From Sorangium cellulosum So ce56 (GTDB taxonomy: Bacteria > Myxococcota_A > Polyangia > Polyangiales > Polyangiaceae), in contig NC_010162.1 of assembly GCF_000067165.1 (NCBI RefSeq), forward strand, positions 11,086,501 through 11,150,500: a stretch of DNA of 64,000 nt, in the 5' to 3' direction. A program made the translations under genes and the position numbers. Of this stretch, positions 35,347 through 43,909 are shown piece after piece. The notes beneath the pieces were generated by a model. That model saw nothing but the letters and a program-made list of their open reading frames with translations. It was not told where the DNA came from and ran no database searches. Positions within the stretch are counted from its first letter, which is position 1. Each line of letters starts with the position of its first letter.

Positions 35347-36519
35347 GTGCCGTCTGCGCCGCCCCGCGACCGCCCCCGGGCTCGCCTGTCGAAGAGATCC
35401 TCGCCGCCCCGACACCGCCCGTCACGTCCCGCAGGCTCCGCCTTGCTCGCCGCGCTGGTAGGGCTCACCGCGTGCCCCGTTCCGAACGACGGCGGCGCCG
35501 GCCCGGCGAAGAAAGCGGACGCCCCCGGCGCCCCCGCCATGTCGGACGCCGCCGAGGGGACGGCTCCCGCCGCGGCTCCCGCGCTCATAACGCCGGCGTC
35601 CGCCGGCAGCGCGCACGCCGGCGCCGCCATCCCGGGCGGCGCAGCGCCCGATGCCACGTCCACCGCGGTCAGCCCGGGCGCCGCCCCCGCAGAGGCGCCC
35701 CCGCTCGGCTCGACCGGCGCCCCGCCGCTCGCCCCTCCCGCCCCGCTGCCCGGCCCCTGCCCCGCCGACATGGTCCTCGTCGGCGGCTTCTGCATCGATC
35801 GCTACGAGGCGCACCTGGTCATCGACGCCGGCGGGGAGCTCGCCGTCCATCCGCACTTCAAGCGCCCCGAGCCGGGCGTCCGCTACCTCGCCCGCAGCGC
35901 GGCCGGCGTCTTTCCGCAGGCGTACATCAGCCGCGTCGAGGCCAAGGCCGCCTGCGTCGCCGCCGGCAAGCGCCTCTGCACGCGGCGGGAATGGCAGCGC
36001 GCCTGCCGCGGCAACGGCGCCCACCGCTACCCCTACGGCCCGCGCGGCGAGCGCGGGCGGTGCAACACCGGCAAACCCCATCTCCTGCGGGAGGTCTTCG
36101 GCGAGCACCCGCCGGGCGGGTGGAGCTACGAGCGACACTTCAACAGCCCTGACCTCGACCAGAAACCAGGTTTCCTGGCGAGGAGCGGCGAACACGCCGG
36201 CTGCGCCAGCGAGCTCGGCGTCCACGACATGGTCGGGAACCTGCACGAGTGGGTCGGCGACATGGTCGATGGCGAGCTCGTGATGCGGATGAGCACCGAA
36301 GGCGTCGAGCGCCGCGACCAGCCGTGGCACGAGGGCAACGGCGTGTTCATGGGCGGCTTCTTCAGCACGACAAGCGAGCTCGGCCCCGGCTGCTACTTCA
36401 CCACCATCGCCCACGAGCCGGCCTATCACGACTACTCCACGGGATTCCGCTGCTGCGACAGCGTCGACCCGCCCGCCGCGCCGGCGGCGACCGACGCGAG
36501 CCAGCGAGACGGCGGCTGA
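35347..36519 (+). CDS. Lipoprotein with formylglycine-generating-enzyme (SUMF1/FGE) domain
   Basis: A 390-residue protein. The N-terminus is Arg/Pro-rich, then a membrane segment with lipobox (SALLAALVGLTAC), an Ala/Pro spacer of about 90 residues, and from about residue 138 an FGE-sulfatase-type domain: DMVLVGGFCIDRYEA, YISRVEAKAACVAAGKRLCTRREWQRACRG, GVHDMVGNLHEWVGD, GGFFSTTSELGPGCYF and STGFRCC. True FGE oxidises a sulfatase Cys, but most members of this family, often called SUMF1-like, have other or unknown roles. GTG 35347 sits seven bases after TACACT. The envelope location is inferred. Confidence 0.82.
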   Translation: MPSAPPRDRPRARLSKRSSPPRHRPSRPAGSALLAALVGLTACPVPNDGGAGPAKKADAPGAPAMSDAAEGTAPAAAPALITPASAGSAHAGAAIPGGAAPDATSTAVSPGAAPAEAPPLGSTGAPPLAPPAPLPGPCPADMVLVGGFCIDRYEAHLVIDAGGELAVHPHFKRPEPGVRYLARSAAGVFPQAYISRVEAKAACVAAGKRLCTRREWQRACRGNGAHRYPYGPRGERGRCNTGKPHLLREVFGEHPPGGWSYERHFNSPDLDQKPGFLARSGEHAGCASELGVHDMVGNLHEWVGDMVDGELVMRMSTEGVERRDQPWHEGNGVFMGGFFSTTSELGPGCYFTTIAHEPAYHDYSTGFRCCDSVDPPAAPAATDASQRDGG

Positions 36520-36746
36520 CGTCGCGGCCGGCCGCGACGCGCGGGCCGGCGCCGAGATCGCCCAGCGCCCGCCGGCCCCGGCGCCCGCTGGCCCCGGCGA
36601 GTTCGCCCGCGGCGGCGCCCCCAGCGACGCTGCGCCCCGGAGACGGCCGCGGCGTGCTCGTCGCGATCGGCCGTCTCGGAGGATCGCCCGTCGATTCCTG
36701 CCCGCGCCAGGAACAGGGCGCCTCCCCCAGATGTCCTCCCCTCGCG

Positions 36747-37784
36747 ATGAGCACGGGCGCAGCGACGACCACGGAAGGCGCTCGCGCGATCACGAGGCTT
36801 CGCCCCCGCTACGGCCGGTGGGCCGCGGCAGCCGCGGCGCTGCTCCTCTCCAGCCTCGCGGCCATCGGAGCCTGCGTCAGCCAGCCCCTCGTGGCGGCGC
36901 TCCCGCCGCCCGCTCCGGCGCTCTTCGCGGACCCCGCGCGCATGGAGCGCGACGTCCGGAGGCTCGTGGAGGAGTTCCGCCCGCGGGGCTATCGGCAAAT
37001 CGAGCAGCTGGACCGCGCCGCGGCGTACCTGCGCGCCGAGCTCAGCGCCGCCGGAGGACGCGTGGCCGAGCAGCTGTACGATGTCGAGGGGCGGACGTAC
37101 CGCAACGTGCTCGCCCGGTTCGGCCCGGACTCGCCGGCGCGCGTCGTGGTCGGCGCCCACTACGACGCGGCGAACGACTTGCCGGGCGCCGACGACAACG
37201 CGAGCGGCGTGGCAGGGCTGCTCGAGCTCGGGCGGATGCTCGGCCGGACGCCCCTCCGGGGCGAGGTCGAGCTCGTGGCGTTCACGCTGGAGGAGCCTCC
37301 CTATTTCCGATCTGAGCACATGGGAAGCGTCCATCATGCGAGCGCGATGCGCGCAGCTGGCGTGAAGGTCCGGGCGATGATCAGCCTGGAGATGATCGGG
37401 TATTTCACCGACGAGGAGGACAGCCAGGCGTTCCCGCTGGCGCCGCTCGCCATGCTCTATCCCACGAAGGGGAACTTCGTGGCCGTGGTCGGCAACCTGG
37501 AAGGGTTCTCGCTCGTTCGCACCGTCAAGGGGGCGATGCGCGGCGCGACCGATCTGCCCGCCTATTCCCTGAGCGCTCCGGCGCTCGTTCAGGGCGTGGA
37601 CTGGTCCGACCACCGGAGCTACTGGGAAGCGGGTTATCCAGCGATCATGATCACGGACACGGCGTTTCTGCGCAACCGGCGTTACCACACCGACAAGGAC
37701 ACGCCGGATACGCTCGACTACCCGCGCGCTGCAAAGGTCGTCACCGGCGTGGCGCAGGCCGTCCTCGCGCTCGCGAACGAGTGA
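36747..37784 (+). CDS. M28-family metallopeptidase
   Basis: A 345-residue zinc aminopeptidase-like protein with an N-terminal membrane anchor or signal (RWAAAAAALLLSSLAAIGAC). Ligand and catalytic positions fit the M28 family: His138 and Asp140 in VVGAHYDA, Asp149/Asp150 in GADDNASG, Glu182-Glu183 in LEEPPYF, and His289 in DWSDHRSYWEAGYPAIMITDT. It is probably exported or periplasmic. ATG 36747 is the first plausible start: upstream codons of the same frame overlap the FGE-like gene out of phase. No clear ribosome site is seen. Confidence 0.88.
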   Translation: MSTGAATTTEGARAITRLRPRYGRWAAAAAALLLSSLAAIGACVSQPLVAALPPPAPALFADPARMERDVRRLVEEFRPRGYRQIEQLDRAAAYLRAELSAAGGRVAEQLYDVEGRTYRNVLARFGPDSPARVVVGAHYDAANDLPGADDNASGVAGLLELGRMLGRTPLRGEVELVAFTLEEPPYFRSEHMGSVHHASAMRAAGVKVRAMISLEMIGYFTDEEDSQAFPLAPLAMLYPTKGNFVAVVGNLEGFSLVRTVKGAMRGATDLPAYSLSAPALVQGVDWSDHRSYWEAGYPAIMITDTAFLRNRRYHTDKDTPDTLDYPRAAKVVTGVAQAVLALANE

Positions 37785-37805
37785 GCGCGCTGCCGTCGCC
37801 ATGCC

Positions 37806-38750
37806 TCACGCCGCGAACATCCGATCGAGCACCGCCCTCGGCGCGCCGCCCTTCAGGATCGTCTCGAGCGCCTCGAACACCCCCGCATCCACCTTCCGCG
37901 CCTTCGCGAACGCCACGACGCGCGGGATCAGCGGGATCGCCTCCACCCGCAGCCTGGCCTCCGCGACCGCCTCGTCGAGCGTCCGCCCGCGCGCGAGCGC
38001 CTTGCCGAGCACCACCTCGGGACGGCTCTCGAGCCGGATCGAGGCGAGCAGGTCGCCATAGCCGCCGAGCCCCAGCATCGTCCGCTCCTCCGCGCCCGCC
38101 GCGGCGGCGATGCGGGCCGCGCTGTCGACCGCCCTCGAGATGAGCGCGGCGAGCAACCCCGGCCCCGCGCCCGCCTGCTCGGCGAAGCCGACGCCGACGG
38201 CGAGGCAGCCGACCAGCGCCGACGCCCACTCCAGGCCCTGGAGATCCGGCGTCGTGTAGACGCGGAGCGCCTCCGACTGGAACGCCGCGGTCACCGCGGC
38301 GTGGACCTCCGGGAAGCGCGAGCCGCACACCATCGCCGAGGGGCGCCCCTCCCGGAGCTCGTCCTCCTGCACCGGGCCGCCCAGCGCGCCCACCCGGCGC
38401 GCCGGGGTCTCCTCGCGCACCAGGTCCGAGACGGTCTTCAGCGCCTCACCCTCGAGGCCGCGCACGCCGTGGATCACGAGGTGCGAGCCGTCCATGTGAT
38501 CGCCGAGCGAGCGCAGCGCCGTCCGGGCCGCGTTCGACGGCACCGCGATCACGAGCAGCCGCGCCCGGGCGACCTCCGCGTGGTCCCGCACGATCCGCGG
38601 GCCGCCTTTGATCCGCGGCTGCTCGCGGCGCGAGTACAGGAGGACCTCCGCGCCGGTGCGGCTGGCCGCGAGCGCCAGCGCCACACCCCAGAAACCGCCG
38701 CCGATGACCCCCACCGAAGGCGCCGGAAGCGCGCTCCCCGGGGCGCTCAC
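37806..38750 (-). CDS. gpsA: Glycerol-3-phosphate dehydrogenase-like protein (GpsA family) lacking catalytic lysines
   Basis: A 314-residue member of the NAD(P)+-dependent glycerol-3-phosphate dehydrogenase family. The Rossmann motif GVIGGGFWGVALA (14-26) and the C-terminal LGLGGYGDLLASIRLESRPEVVLG (Asp233, Arg243) match GpsA. However, the active-site GGALKN of the family reads ASALVG (Val180, Gly181), and KGLE reads RGLE. Loss of both lysines argues against normal reduction of dihydroxyacetone phosphate. GTG 38750 overlaps the stop of the plsB-like gene by four bases, so the two are translationally coupled, which supports a link to glycerolipid synthesis. Confidence 0.8.
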   Translation of the reverse strand: MSAPGSALPAPSVGVIGGGFWGVALALAASRTGAEVLLYSRREQPRIKGGPRIVRDHAEVARARLLVIAVPSNAARTALRSLGDHMDGSHLVIHGVRGLEGEALKTVSDLVREETPARRVGALGGPVQEDELREGRPSAMVCGSRFPEVHAAVTAAFQSEALRVYTTPDLQGLEWASALVGCLAVGVGFAEQAGAGPGLLAALISRAVDSAARIAAAAGAEERTMLGLGGYGDLLASIRLESRPEVVLGKALARGRTLDEAVAEARLRVEAIPLIPRVVAFAKARKVDAGVFEALETILKGGAPRAVLDRMFAA

Positions 38751-40537
38751 TGGCCACCCCCGGCGCCGTTCATCGAGCCCACGTGCGCGTCCGCCTCGCC
38801 CGCGCGGGACGAGGACGACGGGGACGACGAAGCGGACGAGGCCGAGCCCCGCGGCTCATCCAGAGGCGGCGGCGACGAGGCGGACTCGAGCGGCGGGAGC
38901 GGCGGCTGGACCTGCAGGCCGGAAGGGACGCCGGGCGGGGCGATGACGTCCCACGCCACCCCGTGGGCGGCGAGGCGGTTCTGGTAGTAAAAGAGCAGGT
39001 TGGTGTCGCAGAGCGCGATGCCGTCGGGCCGCGAGTCGAGCACCGGCGACGAGTGGTAGCCCGCGAAGGCGCGCAGCGCGCGCTCGACGATGTCCCCGCC
39101 CGAGCCGAGCCGGACGTCCTCCCCCAGCACGATGCACCCCCGCTGCTCGAGCGCGCGCAGCCGATCGCAGAGCGCCACCACGTCGGCCGCGAGGTCGTCG
39201 CGCGGCACCGTGATCACGTCGCGCTGCCGGAGCACCGTGAAGAGATCCGCGGCGGGCGCCTGGCTGCGGAGCCGGGCGAAGCTCGCCGCCGCGACGACGT
39301 GCGTCGCCATCACGACCGTGTCGCGCGCGTACGCCCGGCAGATCTCCTCGCCGAGCTCGCGCGCGTACTGGGCGTCGCGCGCCGCGTCGATGACCGCCTT
39401 GCCGCCCTGATCCTTCACGTAGCTCGCCGGATCGACCTCGCGACCGCGGGCGTCGAACGAGCGGCCCAGCTCGTCGACCCGGTTGCCGAACGGATCGAGC
39501 GGCTCGGAGAAGCGGATGACCACCGCGGCGTTCATCGCGAGGAGCTTGCGCAGGAACGAGGCGATCCGGCCGATGCGGCTCGACTCGTCGTCCTCGATGA
39601 TGAAGCGGCCCTTGCCGGCCTCGGAGAGGAAATCGGCGATCAGCGTCTCGGCCTCGAGCGTGATGAGGTAGTTGATCGTGGCCGGGACGAAGAAGACGCG
39701 GCGCTCGCGGCCGCTCTGCAGCGTCCGCGTGTAGGCCTCGAACGCGCTGCCGACCAGGCCCAGCTTGAGCTTCCGCTCCACGCCGCCCGAGCGGGACCGC
39801 GTGCCGCCCGGGAAGAACAGCGAGTGGTAGCCGCGCTCGAGGAGCACGCCCGAGTACGTCTTCAGCACGTCCTTGTAGAGGTTGTGCCGGATGCGCCGGT
39901 CGACGCGGTAGGCGCCGAGGTTGTGCATGAAGAACGAGAGGACCGGGTTCGTGAACAGGTTCTTGCCGGCGCCGTACGTGGCGGGCGGCAGGCCGGCGCG
40001 CTCGAGGGCATAGCCGAACACGATCGAGTCCATGTTCGACAGGTGGGTCGGGACGTAGACGGCCGTGCCGCGCTGCACGAGCGAGCGGAGCTTCGCGAGC
40101 GGGCCCTCCACGAGCACCCGGTCGGCCAGGAGCTCGAGGCTGACGAGCTTGAGCGGGTCGCGGACCACGGTCATGAGCTTCCGCGGCGCGAGCAGCGCGC
40201 TCACGACCGGCGGCAGGAGCCGCGACGACAGCTGGTAGACGCGCCGGTCGAAGTTCCCCGCGATGTCCCACGCGTACTCCTCCGACAGCTCCCGCAGGCG
40301 GCGGCGGCGCTCGGCGTCGTGCATGCGGCCGAGCGAGCGGGCGAGCCGCTGCCACTCGGCGAGCTCGCGGACGTCCTGCGGCTTGCGGGACCCCTCGAGC
40401 CGCTTCGACTCCTGATACGCCGCCTCGTTCATGGCGAGCAGCGGATCCCTCGTGGAGCCGACGACCCGGTCGACCACGGTGCGCACGATCTCGTCGCGCG
40501 CGTCGTTGAACCCGAAGATGGGAGCGCGGGAGTCCAT
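38747..40537 (-). CDS. Glycerol-3-phosphate acyltransferase (PlsB-like)
   Basis: Adds an acyl chain to sn-1 of glycerol-3-phosphate, the first step of phospholipid synthesis, at the inner membrane. The 596 residues contain the acyltransferase blocks HLSNMD (165-170, the Hx4D site) and FFPGGTRSRSG (241-251), plus KNLF and FVPATINY. It is shorter than E. coli PlsB (about 800), and the last 60 residues are a Ser/Pro-rich tail. TATACG lies nine bases before the ATG. It is followed directly by the GpsA-like gene, an unusual enzyme pair working on one metabolite. Confidence 0.88.
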   Translation of the reverse strand: MDSRAPIFGFNDARDEIVRTVVDRVVGSTRDPLLAMNEAAYQESKRLEGSRKPQDVRELAEWQRLARSLGRMHDAERRRRLRELSEEYAWDIAGNFDRRVYQLSSRLLPPVVSALLAPRKLMTVVRDPLKLVSLELLADRVLVEGPLAKLRSLVQRGTAVYVPTHLSNMDSIVFGYALERAGLPPATYGAGKNLFTNPVLSFFMHNLGAYRVDRRIRHNLYKDVLKTYSGVLLERGYHSLFFPGGTRSRSGGVERKLKLGLVGSAFEAYTRTLQSGRERRVFFVPATINYLITLEAETLIADFLSEAGKGRFIIEDDESSRIGRIASFLRKLLAMNAAVVIRFSEPLDPFGNRVDELGRSFDARGREVDPASYVKDQGGKAVIDAARDAQYARELGEEICRAYARDTVVMATHVVAAASFARLRSQAPAADLFTVLRQRDVITVPRDDLAADVVALCDRLRALEQRGCIVLGEDVRLGSGGDIVERALRAFAGYHSSPVLDSRPDGIALCDTNLLFYYQNRLAAHGVAWDVIAPPGVPSGLQVQPPLPPLESASSPPPLDEPRGSASSASSSPSSSSRAGEADAHVGSMNGAGGGQ

Positions 40538-40603
40538 GGGCCTAGTCGTATAGAAATCGGACGGCGGGCGCGAGCGGAATACGGCCGCGCGCGACGCCGA
40601 AAG

Positions 40604-41359
40604 TCAGCGGTAATCGTCCTTCGCGCGACGCACGGCGGCGAACACGTCGGACGGCGCGGCCCCCGGGAAGCGCGCCCTCAAACTCGGCTCGCCACAGCGC
40701 AGGAACGGGTTCGTCGCGAGCTCGTCGGCCATCGTGCTCCCGACCGTGGGCTCGCCGCGCTCCCGGGCCGCGCGGGCGGCCGCGAGCTTCTTGCGGACAG
40801 CCTCGTTCTCGGGCTCGACCGCCTCGGCGAAACGCAGGTTGTTCACGGTGTACTCATGACCGCAGAAGACGCGCGTGTGCGCCGGGAGCGCGGCGAGCTT
40901 GGAGAGCGAGGCGTGCATCACCTCCGGCGTCCCCTCGAACATGCGGCCACATCCGGCGATGAAGAGCGTGTCTCCGGTGAACACAACGTCCTCGACACAA
41001 TACGAGACGGCGCCGAGCGTGTGGCCGGGGACGTGCAACGGCTGGAGCGTGAGGCCGGCGACCTGGACCGGCGTGCCCTCCTCGACCCGCTCCGTCTGCG
41101 CGGGAACGCGCCCGACGTCGCTCGAGTGCGCATAGACCGGGAGGTCGCCGTAACGCTCGCGGAGCGCCTCGTTGCCGCCGACGTGATCGTGGTGATGGTG
41201 CGTGTTGACGATGGCGACCAGACCGAGCTTCTCGCGCTCGAGCGCCGCGATGATCGGCTGGGCCTCCGAGGGATCGATGACGATCGCCTCGCGCCGCCCG
41301 TCCGCGGCCACGAGGTACGCGTAGTTGTCGCTGAGGCAGGGCACGGGGAGGATGCGCAT
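40604..41359 (-). CDS. gloB: Hydroxyacylglutathione hydrolase (glyoxalase II), metallo-beta-lactamase fold
   Basis: Hydrolyses S-lactoylglutathione or related thioesters. The 251 residues show the metal site THHHHDHVGG, then HVPGHTLGAVSYCVED, FTGDTLFIAGCGRMFEG, and the C-terminal glyoxalase II domain start CGHEYTVNNLRFAEAVEP. Length fits the family (about 250). ATG 41359 (MRILPVPCLSDNYAYLV) is the usual GloB start; the longer frame adds 24 residues. TATAGT lies nine bases upstream of the ATG, with no Shine-Dalgarno. Confidence 0.93.
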   Translation of the reverse strand: MRILPVPCLSDNYAYLVAADGRREAIVIDPSEAQPIIAALEREKLGLVAIVNTHHHHDHVGGNEALRERYGDLPVYAHSSDVGRVPAQTERVEEGTPVQVAGLTLQPLHVPGHTLGAVSYCVEDVVFTGDTLFIAGCGRMFEGTPEVMHASLSKLAALPAHTRVFCGHEYTVNNLRFAEAVEPENEAVRKKLAAARAARERGEPTVGSTMADELATNPFLRCGEPSLRARFPGAAPSDVFAAVRRAKDDYR

Positions 41360-41368
41360 GAGGCGTCG

Positions 41369-41374
41369 ACTATA
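41369..41374 (-). promoter_or_regulatory. Putative -10 hexamer of gloB
   Basis: Minus-strand TATAGT, a near-consensus -10 box, ends nine bases before the ATG, so the untranslated leader would be at most a few bases. Confidence 0.5.
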
Positions 41375-41553
41375 GCGGCGCTCCCGGCGAGAGCCGGGGA
41401 AAAGGTGCGCGTGGCGCGGTGGATCGCGCATGAGCTCGAGAAAGTTTGAGAATTTTGCGACCGAACCGGCAAGTGGTCCCGAGCGGGACGGCGGGCGGCC
41501 TGGCGGAGATCCGCGCGGTGACGCGGGCGCGATGGTGTGGCAGAGGGGCCGGC

Positions 41554-42576
41554 ATGACGTCCGCCGAGCCTTCCGTCCGCTACCGCATCGGCGTCGATGA
41601 GAACGGGCTGGGCCCGCGGCTCGGCCCGATGGTGGTGACGGCGGTCCTCACGCGCGTCACGGAGGCGGGCTGGCAGGTCGCCGGCCGCGCCCCTCGCGGC
41701 GCCCTCGCCCAGCGGCTCGGCGACTCGAAGCAGCTCGTGGCGCACGGGGATGTCTCGCTCGGCGAGGCCTGGGCTCGCGCGCTGGTCGCGCGCGGCTGCG
41801 GCCGCGGCCGTGAGAAGACGGCCAGCGGCGCGTCGTCGGTGGACGAGCTGCTCCACGCCGTCGCGCTCGAGGATCGCCCCGCGCTCCGCGCGCTCTGCCC
41901 GAGCCACGTCGAGGAGCAGTGCTGGTCGGCGGAGGGCGAGGCGTTCACCGCGCCCGACGAGCTGGTCTGCGCGATCGGCAAGGACCTCGACAAGCTCTCG
42001 GAGAAGGGGGTCGAGGTCGTCGCCGTGCGCTCGGTGCTGCTCTGCGCGAAGCGGATGAACGACGGGGCGCGCGCCGGGAAGAACAGGTTCGTGCTCGATC
42101 TCCACGCGATGGAGCGCCTCGTCCTGGAGCTCCGCGGCCTCGCCGGCGCGGAGGTCTTCGCGGTGTGCGGCAAGGTCGGCGGCTTCGGCAAGTATGGCGC
42201 CGTGTTCGGCCCGCTCGCGGGGAGGATGCACGCCGTGCTCGAGGAGGGCCGCGCCCGCAGCGCCTACCGCTTCCCCGGCCTCGGCGAGATCGCGTTCGTC
42301 CGCGACAGCGACGCCTCGGATCTGTGCGTCGCGATGGCGTCGATGGTGGGCAAGTACGTCCGCGAGGCGCTCATGGAGCGGGTCGCGCGCCATTACCAGC
42401 GCGCGGTCCCGGGCCTGCACGGGGCGAGCGGCTACTACGATCCGGTCACGTCGGCGTTCATCGGGGCGACCCGCCTCGTCCGCCGCGCGCGCGAGATCCC
42501 CGCCGAGTGCTTCGAGCGGGGCGCCGGCGAGAGCGACGGCGAAAGCGACGCCTCACTCGAGAGCGGCGGCCCGTAG
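41554..42576 (+). CDS. RNase HII/HIII-like protein
   Basis: A 340-residue protein related to type 2 RNases H, which cut RNA in RNA-DNA hybrids. The opening YRIGVDENGLGPRLGPMVVTAV with Asp15-Glu16 parallels the family's DEAGRGPLAGP block. GDSKQL (56-61) matches the DSKKL block, and RDSDASDLCVAMASMVGKYVREALM matches the late block with the final acidic and AKxxRD-type residues. Between them is an extra 100 or so residues not found in the 200-residue RNase HII. Gly-Arg-Gly is Gly-Leu-Gly, so the Arg that contacts the ribonucleotide junction is missing. AGAGGGG precedes the ATG. Confidence 0.75.
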   Translation: MTSAEPSVRYRIGVDENGLGPRLGPMVVTAVLTRVTEAGWQVAGRAPRGALAQRLGDSKQLVAHGDVSLGEAWARALVARGCGRGREKTASGASSVDELLHAVALEDRPALRALCPSHVEEQCWSAEGEAFTAPDELVCAIGKDLDKLSEKGVEVVAVRSVLLCAKRMNDGARAGKNRFVLDLHAMERLVLELRGLAGAEVFAVCGKVGGFGKYGAVFGPLAGRMHAVLEEGRARSAYRFPGLGEIAFVRDSDASDLCVAMASMVGKYVREALMERVARHYQRAVPGLHGASGYYDPVTSAFIGATRLVRRAREIPAECFERGAGESDGESDASLESGGP

Positions 42577-42675
42577 CGCCGAGGCCGGCGCCGCGCGGCC
42601 GCGCTCGCCGGGCGAAACCGGCGGCGCCGCGGGGCGTAGGAGGGTTAGGTGCGCTACCCTCGACAGGCCAGGTGG

Positions 42676-43833
42676 ATGATGAAACGGCTCCGCGCTGCTG
42701 GTCTTCTCTTCGCGCTCGTCCTCATTGCGTGCGCCGCCGTGTTCGCGTGCTTTCGCGCTGGCGATGCAGGGAGGGCGAGCAAGGTGATTCCGGGGTCCAA
42801 GGAGGCTGTGACGATGTCGGACAGAAGCTATCGCAAACCGTCGGATGAGGAGCTGCGCAAGCAGCTCACGCCGCTCGCATACGAGGTCACCCAGCGCGAC
42901 GCGACCGAGCCGCCGTTCCGCAACGCCTTCTGGGACAACCACGAGGCGGGCCTCTACGTGGATGTCGCGAGCGGCGAGCCGCTCTTCACGTCGCTCGACA
43001 AGTTCGACTCGGGCACCGGCTGGCCGAGCTTCACGCGCCCCGTCGAGCCGGAGCGGGTCGTGGAGCGCTCGGACAGGACCCACGGGATGGTCCGAACGGA
43101 GGTGCGCTCCAAGGCTGGCAACTCCCACCTCGGGCACGTCTTCGAGGACGGGCCCGGGCCCGACGGGCTGCGCTATTGCATCAACTCGGCGTCCCTCCGG
43201 TTCATCCCGCTGGCTCGCCTCGAGGCGGAGGGTTACGGCGCTTATCGGGCGCTGTTCGAGGGCCGCGGCGGGGCGCCTCGGCAGCAAGCGAGCGCGAACG
43301 CCTGCGCGGTGCCGGCGCCGGGGGAGGCGCCTGGGTGCCAGACGACGCTGGAGACGGCCGTCCTGGCGGGCGGCTGCTTCTGGGGGATGGAAGAGCTCCT
43401 CCGGCAGATCCCCGGTGTCCTCGAGACGGAGGTCGGTTATGCCGGCGGCCGGACGAAGGCGCCGACCTATGAAGACGTGAAGACCGGATCGACGGGCCAC
43501 GCCGAGTCGGTGCGCATCGTCTTCGATCCCGCGAAGCTGTCCTATGCCGAGCTGCTCGAGAAGTGGTTCTTCCGCATGCACGATCCCACGACGCGGAACC
43601 GCCAGGGCAACGACGTCGGGACGCAGTACCGCTCAGCGATCTTCGTCACGACGCCCGAGCAGCGCCGCATCGCCGAGGAGGTGAAGGCGCGCGTCGACAA
43701 GAGCGGCAAGTGGCGCGCCCCGCTCGTCACCGAGATCGTGGAGGCCGGGCCGTTCACGCGCGCCGAGGAGTATCACCAGAAGTACCTGGAGAAGTACCCG
43801 AGCGGGTATACGTGCCACTTCATGCGCGACTGA
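42676..43833 (+). CDS. MsrB-MsrA fusion methionine sulfoxide reductase, exported
   Basis: Repairs both stereoisomers of methionine sulfoxide. The 385 residues start with a membrane anchor or signal (LLFALVLIACAAVFACF). MsrB follows (about 60-195: SGTGWPSF, HLGHVFEDGPGP, RYCINSASLRF with Cys168 as nucleophile), then MsrA (about 225-385: GGCFWGMEE with Cys234, EVGYAGG, TGHAESV, HDPTTRNRQGND). The order B-A is the reverse of the common A-B fusions. MsrB lacks the usual zinc cysteines. The export signal points to envelope protein repair. ATG 42676 or 42679 are both possible. Confidence 0.9.
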   Translation: MMKRLRAAGLLFALVLIACAAVFACFRAGDAGRASKVIPGSKEAVTMSDRSYRKPSDEELRKQLTPLAYEVTQRDATEPPFRNAFWDNHEAGLYVDVASGEPLFTSLDKFDSGTGWPSFTRPVEPERVVERSDRTHGMVRTEVRSKAGNSHLGHVFEDGPGPDGLRYCINSASLRFIPLARLEAEGYGAYRALFEGRGGAPRQQASANACAVPAPGEAPGCQTTLETAVLAGGCFWGMEELLRQIPGVLETEVGYAGGRTKAPTYEDVKTGSTGHAESVRIVFDPAKLSYAELLEKWFFRMHDPTTRNRQGNDVGTQYRSAIFVTTPEQRRIAEEVKARVDKSGKWRAPLVTEIVEAGPFTRAEEYHQKYLEKYPSGYTCHFMRD

Positions 43834-43848
43834 TGAGGGCGGTGGCCC

Positions 43849-43881
43849 GCGCCGTCGACTCGATGGTTTCGTCGACGGCGC
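43849..43881. terminator. Hairpin between convergent msrBA-type and lpd genes
   Basis: GCGCCGTCGAC (43849-43859) and GTCGACGGCGC (43871-43881) form a perfect 11-bp stem with an 11-base loop that contains TTTC. It lies between two convergent stop codons and can serve both strands. Confidence 0.65.
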
Positions 43882-43909
43882 AGGCTGGTGATGCTCGAGA
43901 GCGGGCGGG

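Noticed and set aside
35008..35415. A 135-codon minus-strand ORF as an intact gene
   Set aside because: The first 45 codons overlap the promoter and start of the FGE-like gene and show no coding character. The SBBP pattern continues beyond the stop, so it is a pseudogene fragment.
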